Below, in pieces: positions 5,914 to 6,059 of a stretch of DNA of 6,059 bases. The stretch spans positions 1-6,059 of the forward strand of contig UQOH01000098.1 of the NCBI GenBank assembly GCA_900542625.1, read 5' to 3'. The position numbers and the translations under genes are program-made. The DNA comes from an uncultured Fusobacterium sp. Its GTDB lineage: Bacteria; Fusobacteriota; Fusobacteriia; Fusobacteriales; Fusobacteriaceae. Positions within the stretch are counted from its first letter, which is position 1. Each line of letters begins with the position of its first letter. The notes beneath the pieces are model-generated. The model was not told the origin of the DNA, did not search any database, and saw nothing but the letters and a program-made list of their open reading frames with translations.

Positions 5914-6059
5914 CTATTTTGCCTCTGCCCAGTTATTACCAACTGAACTATTTACTTCCAAATCTACATTTTTAAATTTTACACTGTTTCTCATAATATT
6001 TTCTATTATTTTTCTGTAATCTTCTACTCTGTCTTCTCTGATTTCAAAAATAAGCTCGT
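5914..6059 (-). CDS. polA: DNA polymerase I, C-terminal 47 residues (cut by the right edge)
   Basis: The last 47 codons of a gene that enters from the right edge encode a peptide starting ELIFEIREDRVEDYRKII and ending VGNNWAEAK. This matches the extreme C-terminus of family A DNA polymerases, where the HDE(L/I)(V/I)FE motif C is followed by a helix and a final beta strand ending in G-x-NW-x-A. The first two bases visible (AC) fit the end of a GAC codon, so the catalytic Asp would lie at the edge and E1 would be the motif C glutamate. PolA fills gaps and removes RNA primers in replication and repair. The 5' part, including any 5' nuclease domain, is outside the window. The TAG stop lies 14 nt before whiA, and whiA's ribosome-binding site sits between them, so the genes are very likely co-transcribed. 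Confidence 0.93.
   Translation of the reverse strand, partial: ELIFEIREDRVEDYRKIIENIMRNSVKFKNVDLEVNSSVGNNWAEAK

Noticed and set aside
5780..6019. Plus-strand 79-codon frame opposite the whiA/polA junction
   Set aside because: It runs across two real minus-strand genes and their ribosome-binding site; its hydrophobic look comes from reversed Lys/Glu-rich codons.

Overview
This AT-rich window looks like a chromosome segment from a Fusobacterium-type bacterium (Fusobacteriaceae). That placement rests on the low GC content, the many Lys/Asn/Ile residues, the form of the 5S rRNA tail and the general look of the MurJ, RibF and WhiA proteins. It was judged by eye, with no database search, so the genus is likely but not proven.

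Two transcription units converge near position 300. From the left edge on the + strand come the last ~50 bases of a 5S rRNA gene, a structured spacer, and an intact tRNA-Asn(GTT) with its CCA end encoded. A long AT-rich hairpin with a T-run then ends this rRNA operon. From the right edge on the - strand comes a tight gene array, in transcription order: the tail of polA (DNA polymerase I), whiA, ribF, scpA, murJ and a TaqI/Eco57I-like adenine DNA methyltransferase. Gaps between these genes are 14, 11, -11, 16 and 1 nt. They are therefore very likely one operon whose promoter lies outside the window. A hairpin plus T-run that overlaps the methyltransferase stop codon ends this unit.

The operon combines chromosome functions with others. 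PolA repairs and replicates DNA, ScpA is the kleisin of the SMC condensin, and WhiA is a DNA-binding protein linked to cell division in other bacteria. RibF makes FMN and FAD, and MurJ flips lipid II for peptidoglycan. All of these appear full length with their key residues, apart from polA, which is cut by the window edge.

The most interesting gene is the last one. It is a stand-alone N6-adenine methyltransferase with its own specificity domain but no nuclease domain. No restriction enzyme gene lies next to it: rRNA/tRNA is on one side and murJ on the other. Its place 1 nt behind murJ suggests a stably inherited orphan, possibly regulatory, methyltransferase rather than half of a mobile restriction system. 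No insertion sequences, CRISPR arrays, prophage genes or broken genes were seen.
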